64,000 nt of DNA, from the NCBI GenBank assembly GCA_029255685.2, contig CM055316.2, positions 76,816,861 to 76,880,860 on the forward strand, given 5' to 3'. This stretch comes from Silene conica (lineage: Eukaryota > Streptophyta > Magnoliopsida > Caryophyllales > Caryophyllaceae). The notes under the pieces are model-generated. The model was not told the origin of the DNA and did not search any database. It was given only the letters and a program-made list of their open reading frames with translations. Both the position numbers and the translations under genes were made by a program. Shown in pieces: positions 46,477-56,629 of the stretch; within the stretch, counting starts at the first letter, position 1, and each line of letters opens with the position of its first letter.

Positions 46477-49098
46477 CCCCCTGCAAGTTGGAGCGTGGAA
46501 AGTTGACACACCCAACTTGGATAGAAGGTCCTCGAAGGAGGTACAATCGAGAGCTTTTGTTAGAATGTCCGCGAGTTGAGCTTTCGTATGTATATAGCTT
46601 GGTGCAATGACGTTCTTCTGTATCTCGTCGCGGATGAAATGACAATCCACTTCGATGTGTTTCGTTCGCTCGTGGAAGACCGGGTTCCGGGCAATGTGAA
46701 TGGCCGATTTGTTATCGCAACGAAGTGGTATTGGATGGTTTTGAGGGATACCGAGAGTCTCAAGTAGGGCCTTCAGCCATTTTATTTCACAGATGGTGAA
46801 AGCCATTGCTCTATATTCGGATTCCGACGAAGAGCGTGATACGGTAGCTTGCTTCTTGGTTTTCCAAGAAATGGAAGATGAACCCAAGTACACGAGGTAG
46901 GCCGAGAGTGACCGACGGCTGGTTGGGCATGCGGCGTAGTCCGCATCACAATAAGCATTAAGGCGTAGGTCACTGTCGGAGCGCATGAGAATGCCTTGAC
47001 CCGGAGAGTTTTTTAAGTAACGGACCACTGTTAAAGCTGCGTTCCAATGATCCATGGTGGGTGCATGCATAAATTGGGCTAGTGTGTGCACCGAATATGT
47101 AAGTTCGGGTCGAGTGATCGTAAGATAAACAAGTCGACCCACTATCCATCTGTATGGCTGTGGATCCTTTAACAAACCGGCTTTAGAGGTAGCAAGATGA
47201 TGATGTTGTTCCATGGGAATGGTGGCCGGTTTGGAACCAATAAGACCTATTTCCGTTAGTATATCAAGTGCGTACTTGCGTTGTGAAATAAAAATGCCGG
47301 ATTTGTTTCTTGCAATTTCGAGGCCGAGAAAGTATTTAAGGACCCCGAGGTCCTTCATGTAGAAGCAATTGTGCAAGTATGCTTTGAATGTTGAAATAAA
47401 TTGAGCATTGTTGCCACATATAACCAAATCATCAACGTAAACAAGTATGTGTACCTCGGTGTTGGGAGTGGAGATGGAAAAAAGAGAGTGATCGAGAGGA
47501 CTTTGTTTAAAGCCATAATTGCGGAGGGCGGAAGCTAGTTTGGCATACCAACATCGAGGTGCTTGGCGTAGACCATATAGTGACTTTTTAAGACGACAAA
47601 CCTTCCCGTCGTGGGAGGGAAGAAAGCCCGGTGGAGGTTTCATATAGACCTCTTCATGGAGATCACCGTGTAGAAAAGCGTTATGAACGTCCATTTGATG
47701 AAGGACCCAACCTTTGGCTGAGGCGATGGCAAGAAGGGTGCGAACGGTAACCAATTTAATTGTAGGGGCAAATGTTTCATTGTAGTCGACCCCTTCGATT
47801 TGACGATTGCCTATTACGACTAAGCGAGCTTTGTAGCGTTCTATGGAGCCGTCGGCATTGTATTTGATTTTGTAAACCCACTTTGAACCGATAGCTTTCT
47901 TGTGAGGGGGGAGAGTTTCGAGAGTCCATGTGTTGTTCTTTTCGAGTGCCTCAAGTTCCCTTTTCATAGCCTCGCGCCATTCGGGTGTGGTAACTGCATC
48001 TTTATAAAAAACGGGCTCGTGGTGTTTAGTCACGGCCGATAAGAACGCTTTATGGTTAGTAGATAGGTTTACATAATTAAGATAATGAGAGATGGGATAC
48101 ATGATACCTGAAGACGATGATGCTGTGAGTAGTGAATTGACCGAGGGGCGAGGTTTGGCGAGGACGAAATCTTTCAAGTTGGTGTTTGGTATTTTTGTGC
48201 GTTGCCCCCGTCCCATGGTAGTGGAAGAGGAAGACTCCGGAGCAGGGGAAATTATGGCCTGGTCAGTGGAGACGTCACAGCTAGGGGTAGGCTGTGGCGG
48301 GATCGGTTGGGGCGTGGTAGCCGAGAGAGTGTGGTCAGAGAGGGAAGCCGTGGGGGGCTGGTCAGGGAGAGAGGTCGTTGCAGGCTGGGCAGATGGGGAG
48401 GGTAGTGTAGTCTGGTCAGGGAGAGAAGCCGTGGGAGGGGGCTGGGATGTCAAAGGCAGAGTAGTTGAGGGTAAGGTGGGAGATGGCGAGGTCGATGAAA
48501 TAAGGACAGGGGATAGGGTGTCAAAGGCAGAATTTGTAAGATCAGTGGGTGAGTCATGAATGTTGAGTTGTTTGTATGGAAAGTCAGTTTCGATAAAGAC
48601 AACATCGCGTGACTCAAAGAATGTCCCCGTGTCTAAGTCGTAAAGGCGCCACCCTTTCTTCCCAAATGGGTATCCAATAAAAATACATTTTCGGCTGCGG
48701 GACGCAAATTTGTCATGTGTACAGTTCAACGTTTTGGCATAAGCAAGACACCCAAAAATGCGTATATTGTCGAAAGAAGGGGGTTTATTAAAAAGAAGTT
48801 CATAGGGGGTTTTTCCATTTAAGAGTGATGTCGGAGTACGGTTTATGAGGTAGACCGCACTTAAGACACATTCTCCCCAAAAAAATATTGGTAAACTGGC
48901 TTGAAAAAGAAGTGCGCGTGCGACATTCAAAATGTGACGATGTTTTCTTTCGACACGCCCGTTTTGTTGTGGGGTGTCGACATTTGAGGTTTGAAACACG
49001 ATGCCGTTATCTTTGAAAAAAGAAATAAGAGGTCGAAATTCCGTTCCGTTATCGCTTTTGAAAATTTTAATTTTCTTTTCAAATTGTCTTTCGATCAT
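46474..49098 (-). CDS. Copia integrase core, reverse transcriptase and RNase H (rest of the polyprotein)
   Basis: 874 codons. Integrase core Asp in SDNGTEF (16) and catalytic Glu region TPQQNGRVERKHRH; a long Pro/Ser/Thr-rich linker at about 195-300. Reverse transcriptase runs from WVYKIKYNADGSIERYKARL to YVDDL (554-558). RNase H has SWKTKKQATVSRSS and CDNKSAIHIARNP. Between 49232 and 49115 a third frame carries the missing integrase piece (FLTIVDDFSRSTWVYLL). A single-base deletion near 49115 moves the reading frame to this one. The stop codon is the first TAA of the LTR. Confidence 0.92.
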   Translation of the reverse strand: MIERQFEKKIKIFKSDNGTEFRPLISFFKDNGIVFQTSNVDTPQQNGRVERKHRHILNVARALLFQASLPIFFWGECVLSAVYLINRTPTSLLNGKTPYELLFNKPPSFDNIRIFGCLAYAKTLNCTHDKFASRSRKCIFIGYPFGKKGWRLYDLDTGTFFESRDVVFIETDFPYKQLNIHDSPTDLTNSAFDTLSPVLISSTSPSPTLPSTTLPLTSQPPPTASLPDQTTLPSPSAQPATTSLPDQPPTASLSDHTLSATTPQPIPPQPTPSCDVSTDQAIISPAPESSSSTTMGRGQRTKIPNTNLKDFVLAKPRPSVNSLLTASSSSGIMYPISHYLNYVNLSTNHKAFLSAVTKHHEPVFYKDAVTTPEWREAMKRELEALEKNNTWTLETLPPHKKAIGSKWVYKIKYNADGSIERYKARLVVIGNRQIEGVDYNETFAPTIKLVTVRTLLAIASAKGWVLHQMDVHNAFLHGDLHEEVYMKPPPGFLPSHDGKVCRLKKSLYGLRQAPRCWYAKLASALRNYGFKQSPLDHSLFSISTPNTEVHILVYVDDLVICGNNAQFISTFKAYLHNCFYMKDLGVLKYFLGLEIARNKSGIFISQRKYALDILTEIGLIGSKPATIPMEQHHHLATSKAGLLKDPQPYRWIVGRLVYLTITRPELTYSVHTLAQFMHAPTMDHWNAALTVVRYLKNSPGQGILMRSDSDLRLNAYCDADYAACPTSRRSLSAYLVYLGSSSISWKTKKQATVSRSSSESEYRAMAFTICEIKWLKALLETLGIPQNHPIPLRCDNKSAIHIARNPVFHERTKHIEVDCHFIRDEIQKNVIAPSYIHTKAQLADILTKALDCTSFEDLLSKLGVSTFHAPTCRG

Positions 49099-49232
49099 AG
49101 CGAAAAAGTTGAGTAATTTTGTTTAGCATCGCTTTTGGAGCGTAAAAGATAGACCCATGTGGAACGAGAAAAATCATCAACAATAGTGAGAAAATATTTA
49201 GAAGCACAAGATGCATTTTCAGAATAAGGTCC

Positions 49233-51050
49233 CTATAAATCACAATGTATGAGGTCAAAAGCAGAATTAGCACGAGTAAAACTTAAAGTAAAATGTTCAC
49301 GAGTTTGTTTCGCGCGTAAGCAAATATCACAATGTTTGCTATGAAAAGCGTCACAAGTACGAGAGTCCTTATTGAGAAACGATAAAAAACGAGAAATTTG
49401 TGAAGAAGGGTGGCCCAACCTTTGGTGCCAAAGTTTAACGGAATTGCCTTTATCAGTCATATTAGCACGAGCTTGATCTGTCCGGACACCTTTCAAATGG
49501 TAGAGCCCCTCGGATTGTTCACCCGCACCAATCACCGTCTTCGAGATACGGTCCTGAATAAGACAAATATTGTGAGAAAATTGAATTATTAACGTTTTAT
49601 CTTTTAAAAGGCTAGAAACAGGGAGTAAGTGGCAATTTAGATTAGGTGCGTATAACACATCACGTAAAACAAGTCTTGGTGCCAAGTGAATGTCACCACT
49701 GTGAGTAGCAATTGTAAGATCCCCATTGGGTAAGCCAACGGACAGAGAAGTAATCTGTCGTAAATTCGAAAAATGTGAGAGGCATCCTGACATGTGATGA
49801 GATGCCCCCGTGTCAATTATCCAAGATAAAGGAGAAGTATTACCATTGAGACGGTCCGTATCAGAATCAGATTTTCGTTGTTGTAAGATACGACCCAGTT
49901 CATCGAGAGCTTGTGGGGTCAAAGAATTGAGATCGATATTGTCGAATTGAGCAAGGGTAGTTGGTGAGGCCGATGCAGAAGGTTGCGAAGAAACAGATGA
50001 GGTCTTACCGGATGTCATGTGCGCCTTTGGAGGCAGAGTGGAGGTCGTAGATTTCCCACGATCAGGCTGGGACTTACTGTGTGAGTCAGGTAAGGAGAGT
50101 GCCGCCAGGACAGCAGGTTCGAGGGAGACACGAGGACGAGGTCGATCACCCCACGTTTCGGGATAATTGCCCGTCACCTGATAACAAAATTTGACACTGT
50201 GTCCTGCTTTCTGACAAATAACACAAAAGTATTTGGAGGGTTCATTCGGATTACGACGACCCCCACCATGGGATGATCTAGAGCGATCCGCAAATGCCAT
50301 AACATCGGGGGTATTATTAATTTTATGAGACGATAAATTGCGCATACCTTCGTCTTGTAAAAGACGATTGTAAATAAGATGTAAGGAGGGAAGAGGAGAA
50401 ATACCAAGGATTTGAGATCGGGTGTTAGCAAAATGATCATCTAGGCCCATGAGGAATACCCGGACGCGTGATTTCTCCCGGCAAGTAGTGAGGAGAAGCA
50501 CCCAATCACATAAACAGGGGTTGCACGAGCATTTAGGTAGCGGTTCGTGATCAGCGAGTGCATCCCAAAGGGCGGTCAGACGCCCATAATAATTCACCAA
50601 TGATTCCGACGCCCCCTGGTGGCAGGCATGAAGATCAGATTCGAGTTGGTAAATGCGTGCTTCATTCACTTGGGAAAACCGATTCTTCAAATCGAGCCAA
50701 ACCAGTTTGGCTTCCGGGCGAAGAGTGATTTGTTTCCGTAAGGAGGGAGCAATTGTGTTGAAAATCCACATGGTGACGAGAGCATTGGTTGCTTGCCATG
50801 TCTCAATCTTAGCAGTATCAGTCGATGGTTGTGGAATAGTTCCATCGACATAGCCGAGTTTGCCCTTTGCGCGAAGAGCTAGAAGAAACGATCGGGACCA
50901 TTCGTCATAGTTGAAACCGTCAAAACTAATGGGAGTGATACTGTGACCCGTTTGTTCCATATGAATGATATTGTAAGATGGAGGGGCGGTAGGTGGAACC
51001 ACCACGGCAGATTCGGGTTTTTTTTTTTTTTCAGATTCGGAGTTTGTCAT
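49233..51050 (-). CDS. Copia gag, protease and N-terminal integrase (interrupted polyprotein)
   Basis: 605 codons from the ATG at 51050 to a TAG at 49233. Gag region about residues 30-260 (WSRSFLLALRAKGKLGYVDG), zinc knuckle CVICQKAGHSVKFC at 276-289, aspartic protease motif WIIDTGASHHMSG with the catalytic Asp at 413, and the integrase zinc region with LWHQRLGHP (540) and CDICLRAK (574). The stop falls where copia polyproteins normally have Trp (DLWGPY), so it is a TGG-to-TAG nonsense change, not a natural gag terminus. Confidence 0.92.
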   Translation of the reverse strand: MTNSESEKKKKPESAVVVPPTAPPSYNIIHMEQTGHSITPISFDGFNYDEWSRSFLLALRAKGKLGYVDGTIPQPSTDTAKIETWQATNALVTMWIFNTIAPSLRKQITLRPEAKLVWLDLKNRFSQVNEARIYQLESDLHACHQGASESLVNYYGRLTALWDALADHEPLPKCSCNPCLCDWVLLLTTCREKSRVRVFLMGLDDHFANTRSQILGISPLPSLHLIYNRLLQDEGMRNLSSHKINNTPDVMAFADRSRSSHGGGRRNPNEPSKYFCVICQKAGHSVKFCYQVTGNYPETWGDRPRPRVSLEPAVLAALSLPDSHSKSQPDRGKSTTSTLPPKAHMTSGKTSSVSSQPSASASPTTLAQFDNIDLNSLTPQALDELGRILQQRKSDSDTDRLNGNTSPLSWIIDTGASHHMSGCLSHFSNLRQITSLSVGLPNGDLTIATHSGDIHLAPRLVLRDVLYAPNLNCHLLPVSSLLKDKTLIIQFSHNICLIQDRISKTVIGAGEQSEGLYHLKGVRTDQARANMTDKGNSVKLWHQRLGHPSSQISRFLSFLNKDSRTCDAFHSKHCDICLRAKQTREHFTLSFTRANSAFDLIHCDL

Positions 51051-51120
51051 GAGAAAAAAAATAAAGAAACAGACGAAAAAGAAAGAAAGAGATGTTAGAT
51101 GAGATGATTCACTGATACCA

Positions 51121-51357
51121 TATTATAAACTTGAGATATGGAAAATATTATAATATTATTGTATTCACAAAACTTACTTTATTACATGAAAGAGTAGGGT
51201 ATATATACATAGCATAGACTAGGGTATTTACAGTAGGAAATATGTGCACTATCAAATATAGCATGAAATTATTATATGGCCTTGATTTATGGAATTGGCT
51301 GATCTTGTGCAACGGCTGTATTGTGCTCTTGTTCAACGGTCCTTTGTGGGCTTATTA
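51121..51357 (-). repeat. 5' LTR of the copia element
   Basis: 237 bp, reading TAATAAGCCC to TTTATAATA on the minus strand, followed directly by the PBS. Identical to the 3' LTR as far as I can compare by eye. Confidence 0.93.
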
Positions 51358-54092
51358 CTCCCCAAAATCCAACGATAAAACCAAACACCACACTTATGTA
51401 CACTCCTAGCATAAAGTTATCGATAGGTTGCTCTTTGTCTAAATTTTTTGGAGTTATGGCCGCTTCATCTTCATGACATTTAGGAAGTGGTGCTCCACAA
51501 AGCCCAGAATTTCCTATGTATGCTGAGGTGGCGAAACTTTGTAACTGGGTGCCATGAGGAATAATTCCGGACAAGTTATTATACGACAAATCCAATACTT
51601 CTAGATAACTTATTTCAGCCAAACTCGTTGGGATTTCACTAAAAAGCTGATTATGTGATAAATCAAGAGATTGCAAAGAGGTCAATTGACCTATTCTCGA
51701 TGGGATAACTCCACTCAAATGATTTCTCGATAAATTTATGGATACTAAACCAATAAGACTTGAAATTTCTTCGGGAATATGTCCTATAAGTAGATTGTTA
51801 GATAAATCTATGGTTTTTACGAGTCCAACTGAATCATGCCCTCCTCCAAAATATTGTTCTTTTCCTTTCCACATAATCGAAGGGTTGTCAATGAGATCAT
51901 AAATATACTTTAATTGAAGGGAGACATATGGTAAGATATTAGTTGTGTTAACCATGCCTTGGAGATTATATATGCATCTTGGATTGTTTCAGAAATGTGG
52001 TTGTTGGAAACATCCAATATTTGAAGTCGAGTGAGATAACACAAGCTTGAAGGTAAAGCTCCAAAAAGTTTATTATTTTGTAAGGTAAGAATGCTAAGAT
52101 TTTTAAGACTATTTCCAAAGGCATTGAGTACGTACCCAGACAGTGAATTACGGGCGAGATCTAGACTAAGCAAAGATGTGCAGTTTAGCAGGGAGATTGG
52201 TAGTTCACCCGAGAGATTATTGTTGCTCAAATGCAGAAAACTGAGCTTATTTAGTGAACCGATGGATATTGGCAGATTTCCCCAAATCTTGTTGTTTTCA
52301 AGGCGTAAGATTGATAAATTATCAAAGTAACCCCAACATTCTGGGAGCTTATCTGAAAATAAATTGTTTGAAAGATCAAGAAAGATCAGAGGGCTTTCGG
52401 CATCCGGACATAAAAAAGAAGCCATGCCTTGAGAAAGGTGGTTGTCATTGAGATATAACCATGAAACAGTTTCCAAAAATGGGGGTATTGTGCCGACGAA
52501 ATTGTTCAAACTCAAGTCTATCATTAGGAGGTCATCAAATGTGATTGACGCATTTGGAATTTGCCCATACATCATGTTTTGAGACATGTCTAAATTCGAT
52601 AATTTAGATGGTAACGAGTTAAATAAAGAACTAGGGATTCTGCCAGATATACTAGCATTGGATATATCAATAGAAGTTAAGTTTTTCTGAGTTATAAGCC
52701 ACATTGGAAAATCAGGCCCAATTTTACACGACCCTAGATAGAGTTCTTGTAATTGAAATGGAGGAACCCAGTTGATACTAATGTTAAGCACTAGTCCCGT
52801 GTTATCCGACAAGCTTAAATAACTTAACTTGGAAAGATTTGATAAATGGACACTTGTTAAAACTCCCTTCAAAGAATTTGAACCAAGATCCAATGTCTCA
52901 AGCGTAGGAAGTCTCCCAAGGGTTGCTTGACTAATGGTGTCAGTAAGCTGGTTCTCACTGATCCATAATTCCCTCAAGTTAGGAAGGTCACCAATATTGT
53001 CAGGAATGCTTCCCCACAACTGGTTAGATCTTAAATCTAAAATCATTAGTGATTTGTGTGAAGTTAGAGATAAAGATTGGATGATGTGTGAGAACTCATA
53101 CTTAAGATTGGTGCCGGATAGTTTAAGGGTTTGCAAATTACTCAGGTTGCCAAGGAAATTCCAAGTATGTCTCGACAACTCGAAATTACTTCCGAACAAT
53201 TCATCATTCGAAGAGAGGTCTAGATAAACAAGACTTGTTTCAATTCCACTCAACTTGGACAACCACTCAAATATTGATGAATCTAAGTTATTTGCATTAA
53301 GGCTGATAATACCGATGGTTGTCGAAGAATTAATATATGAAAGATATGAAGGCAACTTTAGAGATAGGTTACAATAATCCAAGTGAAGAACGTGTAAGAA
53401 AGGGAGGTTGTTAACAACAGAGACCCAATTATTCGTAGTTAGACTAAAATCAATACCACTCAAATCCAACTCCCTCACCGACGTTAGTTGCGCTAGCCAC
53501 CTCAAGCTTTCCACCCTCATATAATCAGGATATTCAATATTAAGATCAAGATATGTTAATTTGGTTAGATTTCCAATCTCGTGAGGAACGACCCCTGTAA
53601 ATCCAGAACGGGAAAGGTCAAGGTGCATTAAATTAGAAAGGGAACCTATAAATTTGGGTATTTGTCCTTGAAAATGATTACAGCTGAGGTCTAAGTATTT
53701 TAAATGTTTCAAATCAAGTATCGATACACTTATTGTACCTTCTAGACAAGATTCCGAGTAGTCCTGAATTGCAGCTTTGGGGAGGGGCGTAGGAAGACGG
53801 AGGCTAATGACATGGCCAGAGTGGTTGTGACACTGAATACCGTACCACAAGCAGCAATTTTGAGTGATACCCCAAGAATGAAGGAGTCCACATTGGTCGA
53901 CAAGAATGCCGCGTTTGAAATCAAGCAGAGCATTTCGCTCGCTCTCCAAGCATTCCACGCCCTTATTTTCATTATCAGACATTGATCGAGCAAGACAGCT
54001 AAAGTCAGCCAGCAAAACACAGTACACAAGAGAACAATAAGTAATTGATTATATAAAATGGAGGAAAACTGAAACTGAAACAGGGGACTCAT
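51358..54092 (-). pseudogene. LRR receptor-like protein (EIX2/Cf type), main part of a disrupted gene
   Basis: RLPs are plasma-membrane receptors with an LRR ectodomain and no kinase, often immune receptors for microbial patterns. From N- to C-terminus: signal peptide (start 54092, hydrophobic LLIVLLCTVFCWL), LRRNT_2 cap (CLESERNALLDFKRG, CCLWYGIQC), more than 20 plant-type LRRs (LDLSxNxLxGxIP), NSGLCGAPLPKC cap, acidic spacer and a membrane segment (LGVYISVVFGFIVGFWG). Defects: signal peptide and LRR lie in different frames (overlap 54048-53990), one base is missing near 51982 (the LRR frame shifts), and a copia element replaces the last ~40 codons, which survive at 46110-46239. No introns are needed otherwise. 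A start at 53982 would give an ectodomain without signal peptide. Confidence 0.9.
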
Positions 54093-54119
54093 TATTTTTG
54101 TTGAATGAATGAATAGTGT

Positions 54120-54201
54120 GAGTGGTTTAGGAGGCAAGCTTATCTGTAGTATATATCTATATATATATGACTTATGAGTGGTTTAGGAGGCGAGCTTATC
54201 T
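54120..54201 (-). promoter_or_regulatory. RLP promoter: TATA stretch between two copies of a 26-bp repeat
   Basis: GAGTGGTTTAGGAGGC(A/G)AGC occurs at 54120-54145 and 54176-54201 with one difference, period 56. Between them the minus strand has ATATATATAGATATATAC, a likely TATA box about 60-80 bases before the start at 54092. Confidence 0.5.
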
Positions 54202-55059
54202 CTACGTTCGTTGATGTATATTTGTACGTAAGGCCCTGTCGATTTACATTGAAACTTTCCGAAGTAAACAAATTTGAACTGAACTGAATTTATACGACCC
54301 AAATTGAACTTGACCGGAATGAAGAACAAATATGAATAAGTCGGATCTAACGGCATTGAACTACAATAAATAAGATCAAACGTGGTCCAAGTCGTGCAAT
54401 GATAACGATATAACAAAGGCTATTGATGAATATGTTTACGGTATTGACAATGACAATTGATTAGATTAGAACGGTAAAAACAGAATTTGAAGTTTAATCA
54501 ACCAAATAAACTTTGGATTAATACGAAGTTAAACCGTTTAACATCAGCTCTCGTTTTTCTCTATACACACACAATATAGACAAGAAACATGATGATGTAA
54601 GTTATCAATTGAATATAATACAATACAAAGAGTTTAAATGAGGGAACTATTTAGTTGTTGTCGACCAATCTATTGATGGTTGGTGTTTTAAGTGTTCTCG
54701 GCCGTTAAAAAGTAATTGAATACTATAGGAGAATTGAACGGAAGCTCACGATGTTACAATTAATTTTTAAACCTAATGAATTTTTTTTATTAAAAGTATT
54801 TTATGTATTGTTTTATTTTATTTAGTGAATAACTAAATTTCAGAAAATGTTACTTTAATAATCCATAGTCCATACAGATGTATCTATGTCTATATATAAG
54901 TAAGTAAGAGAGTAAACATACACGGTAATTTAAAAAACATATATATAAAGATCATGTCATCGTGGGCTCATGGTTCTGGGGATAGTACAATTAGAACTAC
55001 CAAATGGGCCAACAAGGTAGGATCAGTTAGGACGGGGTTATTTCAGGTTTATAAGAATT
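54202..55059. other. Intergenic DNA upstream of the RLP gene
   Basis: AT-rich, no gene or named repeat recognised. Confidence 0.4.
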
Positions 55060-56629
55060 CATGTCATTGTTCAAAAGTTTGACAAGCGGTTTTTGGGTTG
55101 GAAGGCTAGAGGTTTATCTTTGGTGGGTCGGGCAACATTGGTGCAATCAACACTCAATTCTATCCCATCCTATGCGATGCAGACATCTAAGGTTCCAAAG
55201 TCTGTGTGCGATGAGTTAGATAAACAAGCTAGGCGATTTCTCTAGGATGGTGATCAAGAGAAGCGAGGGCTCAGCTTAGTCTCAAGGGATATGGTGACAA
55301 ACGAAAAGAACCAAGGTGAACTTGGTATACAATCCATAAGGCAAGTTAACACCACCTTTATGGCTAAATTAGGTTGGAGAATTCTAAAAGAACTTGTCGC
55401 GCTTTGGGCTCGAGTGTTACGCCAGAAATACTGTAAGGGAAGATGTGATATGAATATGTTTACGGCCAAGAGAGCCAGCTCAAATGCTTGAAAAGGAATA
55501 ATGGAAGCGGTTGATATTATTAAGACGGGTATTGGGCCGGGTGTTGGTAATGGGCAAGATACCTTATTTTGGAAGCATAAGTGGGCATTAGAAACTCCCT
55601 TAATTGGAGTTGCAAGCAACTCGGGTTATTCTAGAGGGAATTTTAATGGCGACGGTAGCGGAGATGTGGGATGATGCTATGGGGTGGAAATGGGAAGTAT
55701 TTGCGGATTTCCTACCAACTAGTATTGTACAAACAATCACATCTTATGAGGTTATGCCGGGTGAAGAGAATGTGGATCAGTTCTACTGGGCAAAAACGTC
55801 TTCGGGATGTTTTTCGGTCAAAGCAGCTATACAATTGATAAGGAGCACGGACTCGGAAGACGACAACTCGTTTTGGAGGTTGCCTTGGCGGACGTGGGCA
55901 CCGCAAAGGATGAGGCTATTTATTTGGTTATTGCTACACAACCGGATAATGTCAAATGTCAATCGAGTCGCCGAGGTTTTGCTGAGGATCCATGATGTAG
56001 ATGAAGTTATCCCACATAACCAATTCTCGATACTTGTGCAGCGAATTGAGGGGGTGATGAGGGCAAAAAATGCACCTGATATTATTAGCACAGGTGACAT
56101 GCACAAGGAAATTCTTGTGATATGGTTAGCTCCACCATGCGATTTGGTGGCCATAAATATTGATGGTGCGTCAAAGGGAAATCCAGGTTTGGCGGGTGAA
56201 GGAGGAGTATGTCGGAAAATTAATTTTAGCTTTTGCGGAGAAAATTGGTATTGCGACGGTTACAAGAGCGGAACTAATGACCTTGAGGAGAGCTTTAATG
56301 ATAGCAAAAGCGAAGGGCTATCCACGTATTATTATTCAGACGGACTCAAAGGTGGTTGAGGGTTTTATGCAAGATAGTGAGCTACTACCAACGACTTATT
56401 CCCACTTGATACAGATTTGCAGAAGTTTCATGCAAGACACGGTGTGGCAGGTAAAGATAACACATGTGTACCGAGAAGCAAATGTCTGTACCGATTGGTT
56501 GGCAAATCTTGGGGTGGAGCAAGCTCAAGGACTCCAGTTATTTGAACATGTGTACCGAGAAGCAAATTTTTGTACCGATTGGTTGGCAAATCTTCGTGCG
56601 TGTCGAATCTTGGAGTCTCGTTTTTAGTT
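55060..56629 (+). pseudogene. LINE (non-LTR retrotransposon) remnant: RT C-terminus, zf-RVT, RNase H
   Basis: Continuous homology across several frames. Order: KRFLGWKARGLSLVGRATLVQ (55085 on), SYAMQTSKVPKSVCDELDK, FMAKLGWRILKELVALWARV, the zf-RVT-type region (NGQDTLFWKHKWA, QFYWAKTSSGCFSVKAAIQL), then RNase H with INIDGASKGNPG, RAELMTLRRAL, IIIQTDSKVVEGF and YREANVCTDWLANL. Two Trp-to-stop changes (around 55243 and 55489) and a frameshift near 56220 show decay. The 5' two thirds, including the endonuclease and RT active site, are absent, as in typical 5'-truncated LINEs. No poly-A end or target duplication identified. Confidence 0.88.
56462..56612 (+). repeat. In-frame 84-bp tandem duplication in the LINE RNase H end
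   Basis: ACATGTGTACCGAGAAGCAA begins at 56462 and 56546. The period of 84 bases is 28 codons, so the motif HVYREAN(V/F)CTDWLANL appears twice in the same frame. The second copy is partial. Confidence 0.85.

Larger units (their letters stand above)
46240..51357 (-). mobile_element. Full-length Ty1/copia retrotransposon, 5118 bp, inserted in the RLP gene
   Basis: Two 237-bp LTRs (51121-51357 and 46240-46476) read identically by eye. Target duplication is CTCCC on the plus strand at 46235-46239 and 51358-51362. The minus-strand order is LTR, PBS (TGGTATCAGTG, 51120-51110), gag-protease, integrase, reverse transcriptase, RNase H, PPT (GCAGGGGG, 46484-46477), LTR: the copia order. LTRs start TAATAAG and end TTATAATA instead of TG/CA. 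One nonsense codon (49233-49235) and one 1-base deletion (about 49115) interrupt the single gag-pol frame. Confidence 0.96.

Noticed and set aside
48092-48559. 155-codon plus-strand frame
   Set aside because: It is the antisense of the Pro/Ser/Thr-rich linker of the copia polyprotein, which yields a Gly/Val/Trp-rich artefact.
53982-54048. Start of the RLP at a GTG or at the internal ATG 53982
   Set aside because: GTG is not a normal plant start, and the internal ATG gives no signal peptide. The signal peptide exists in the other frame from 54092, so a frameshift is the better reading.
55604-56627. Two separate host RNase H-like genes
   Set aside because: Both frames join into one LINE C-terminal region with stops and a frameshift; upstream RT-type sequence confirms a LINE remnant.
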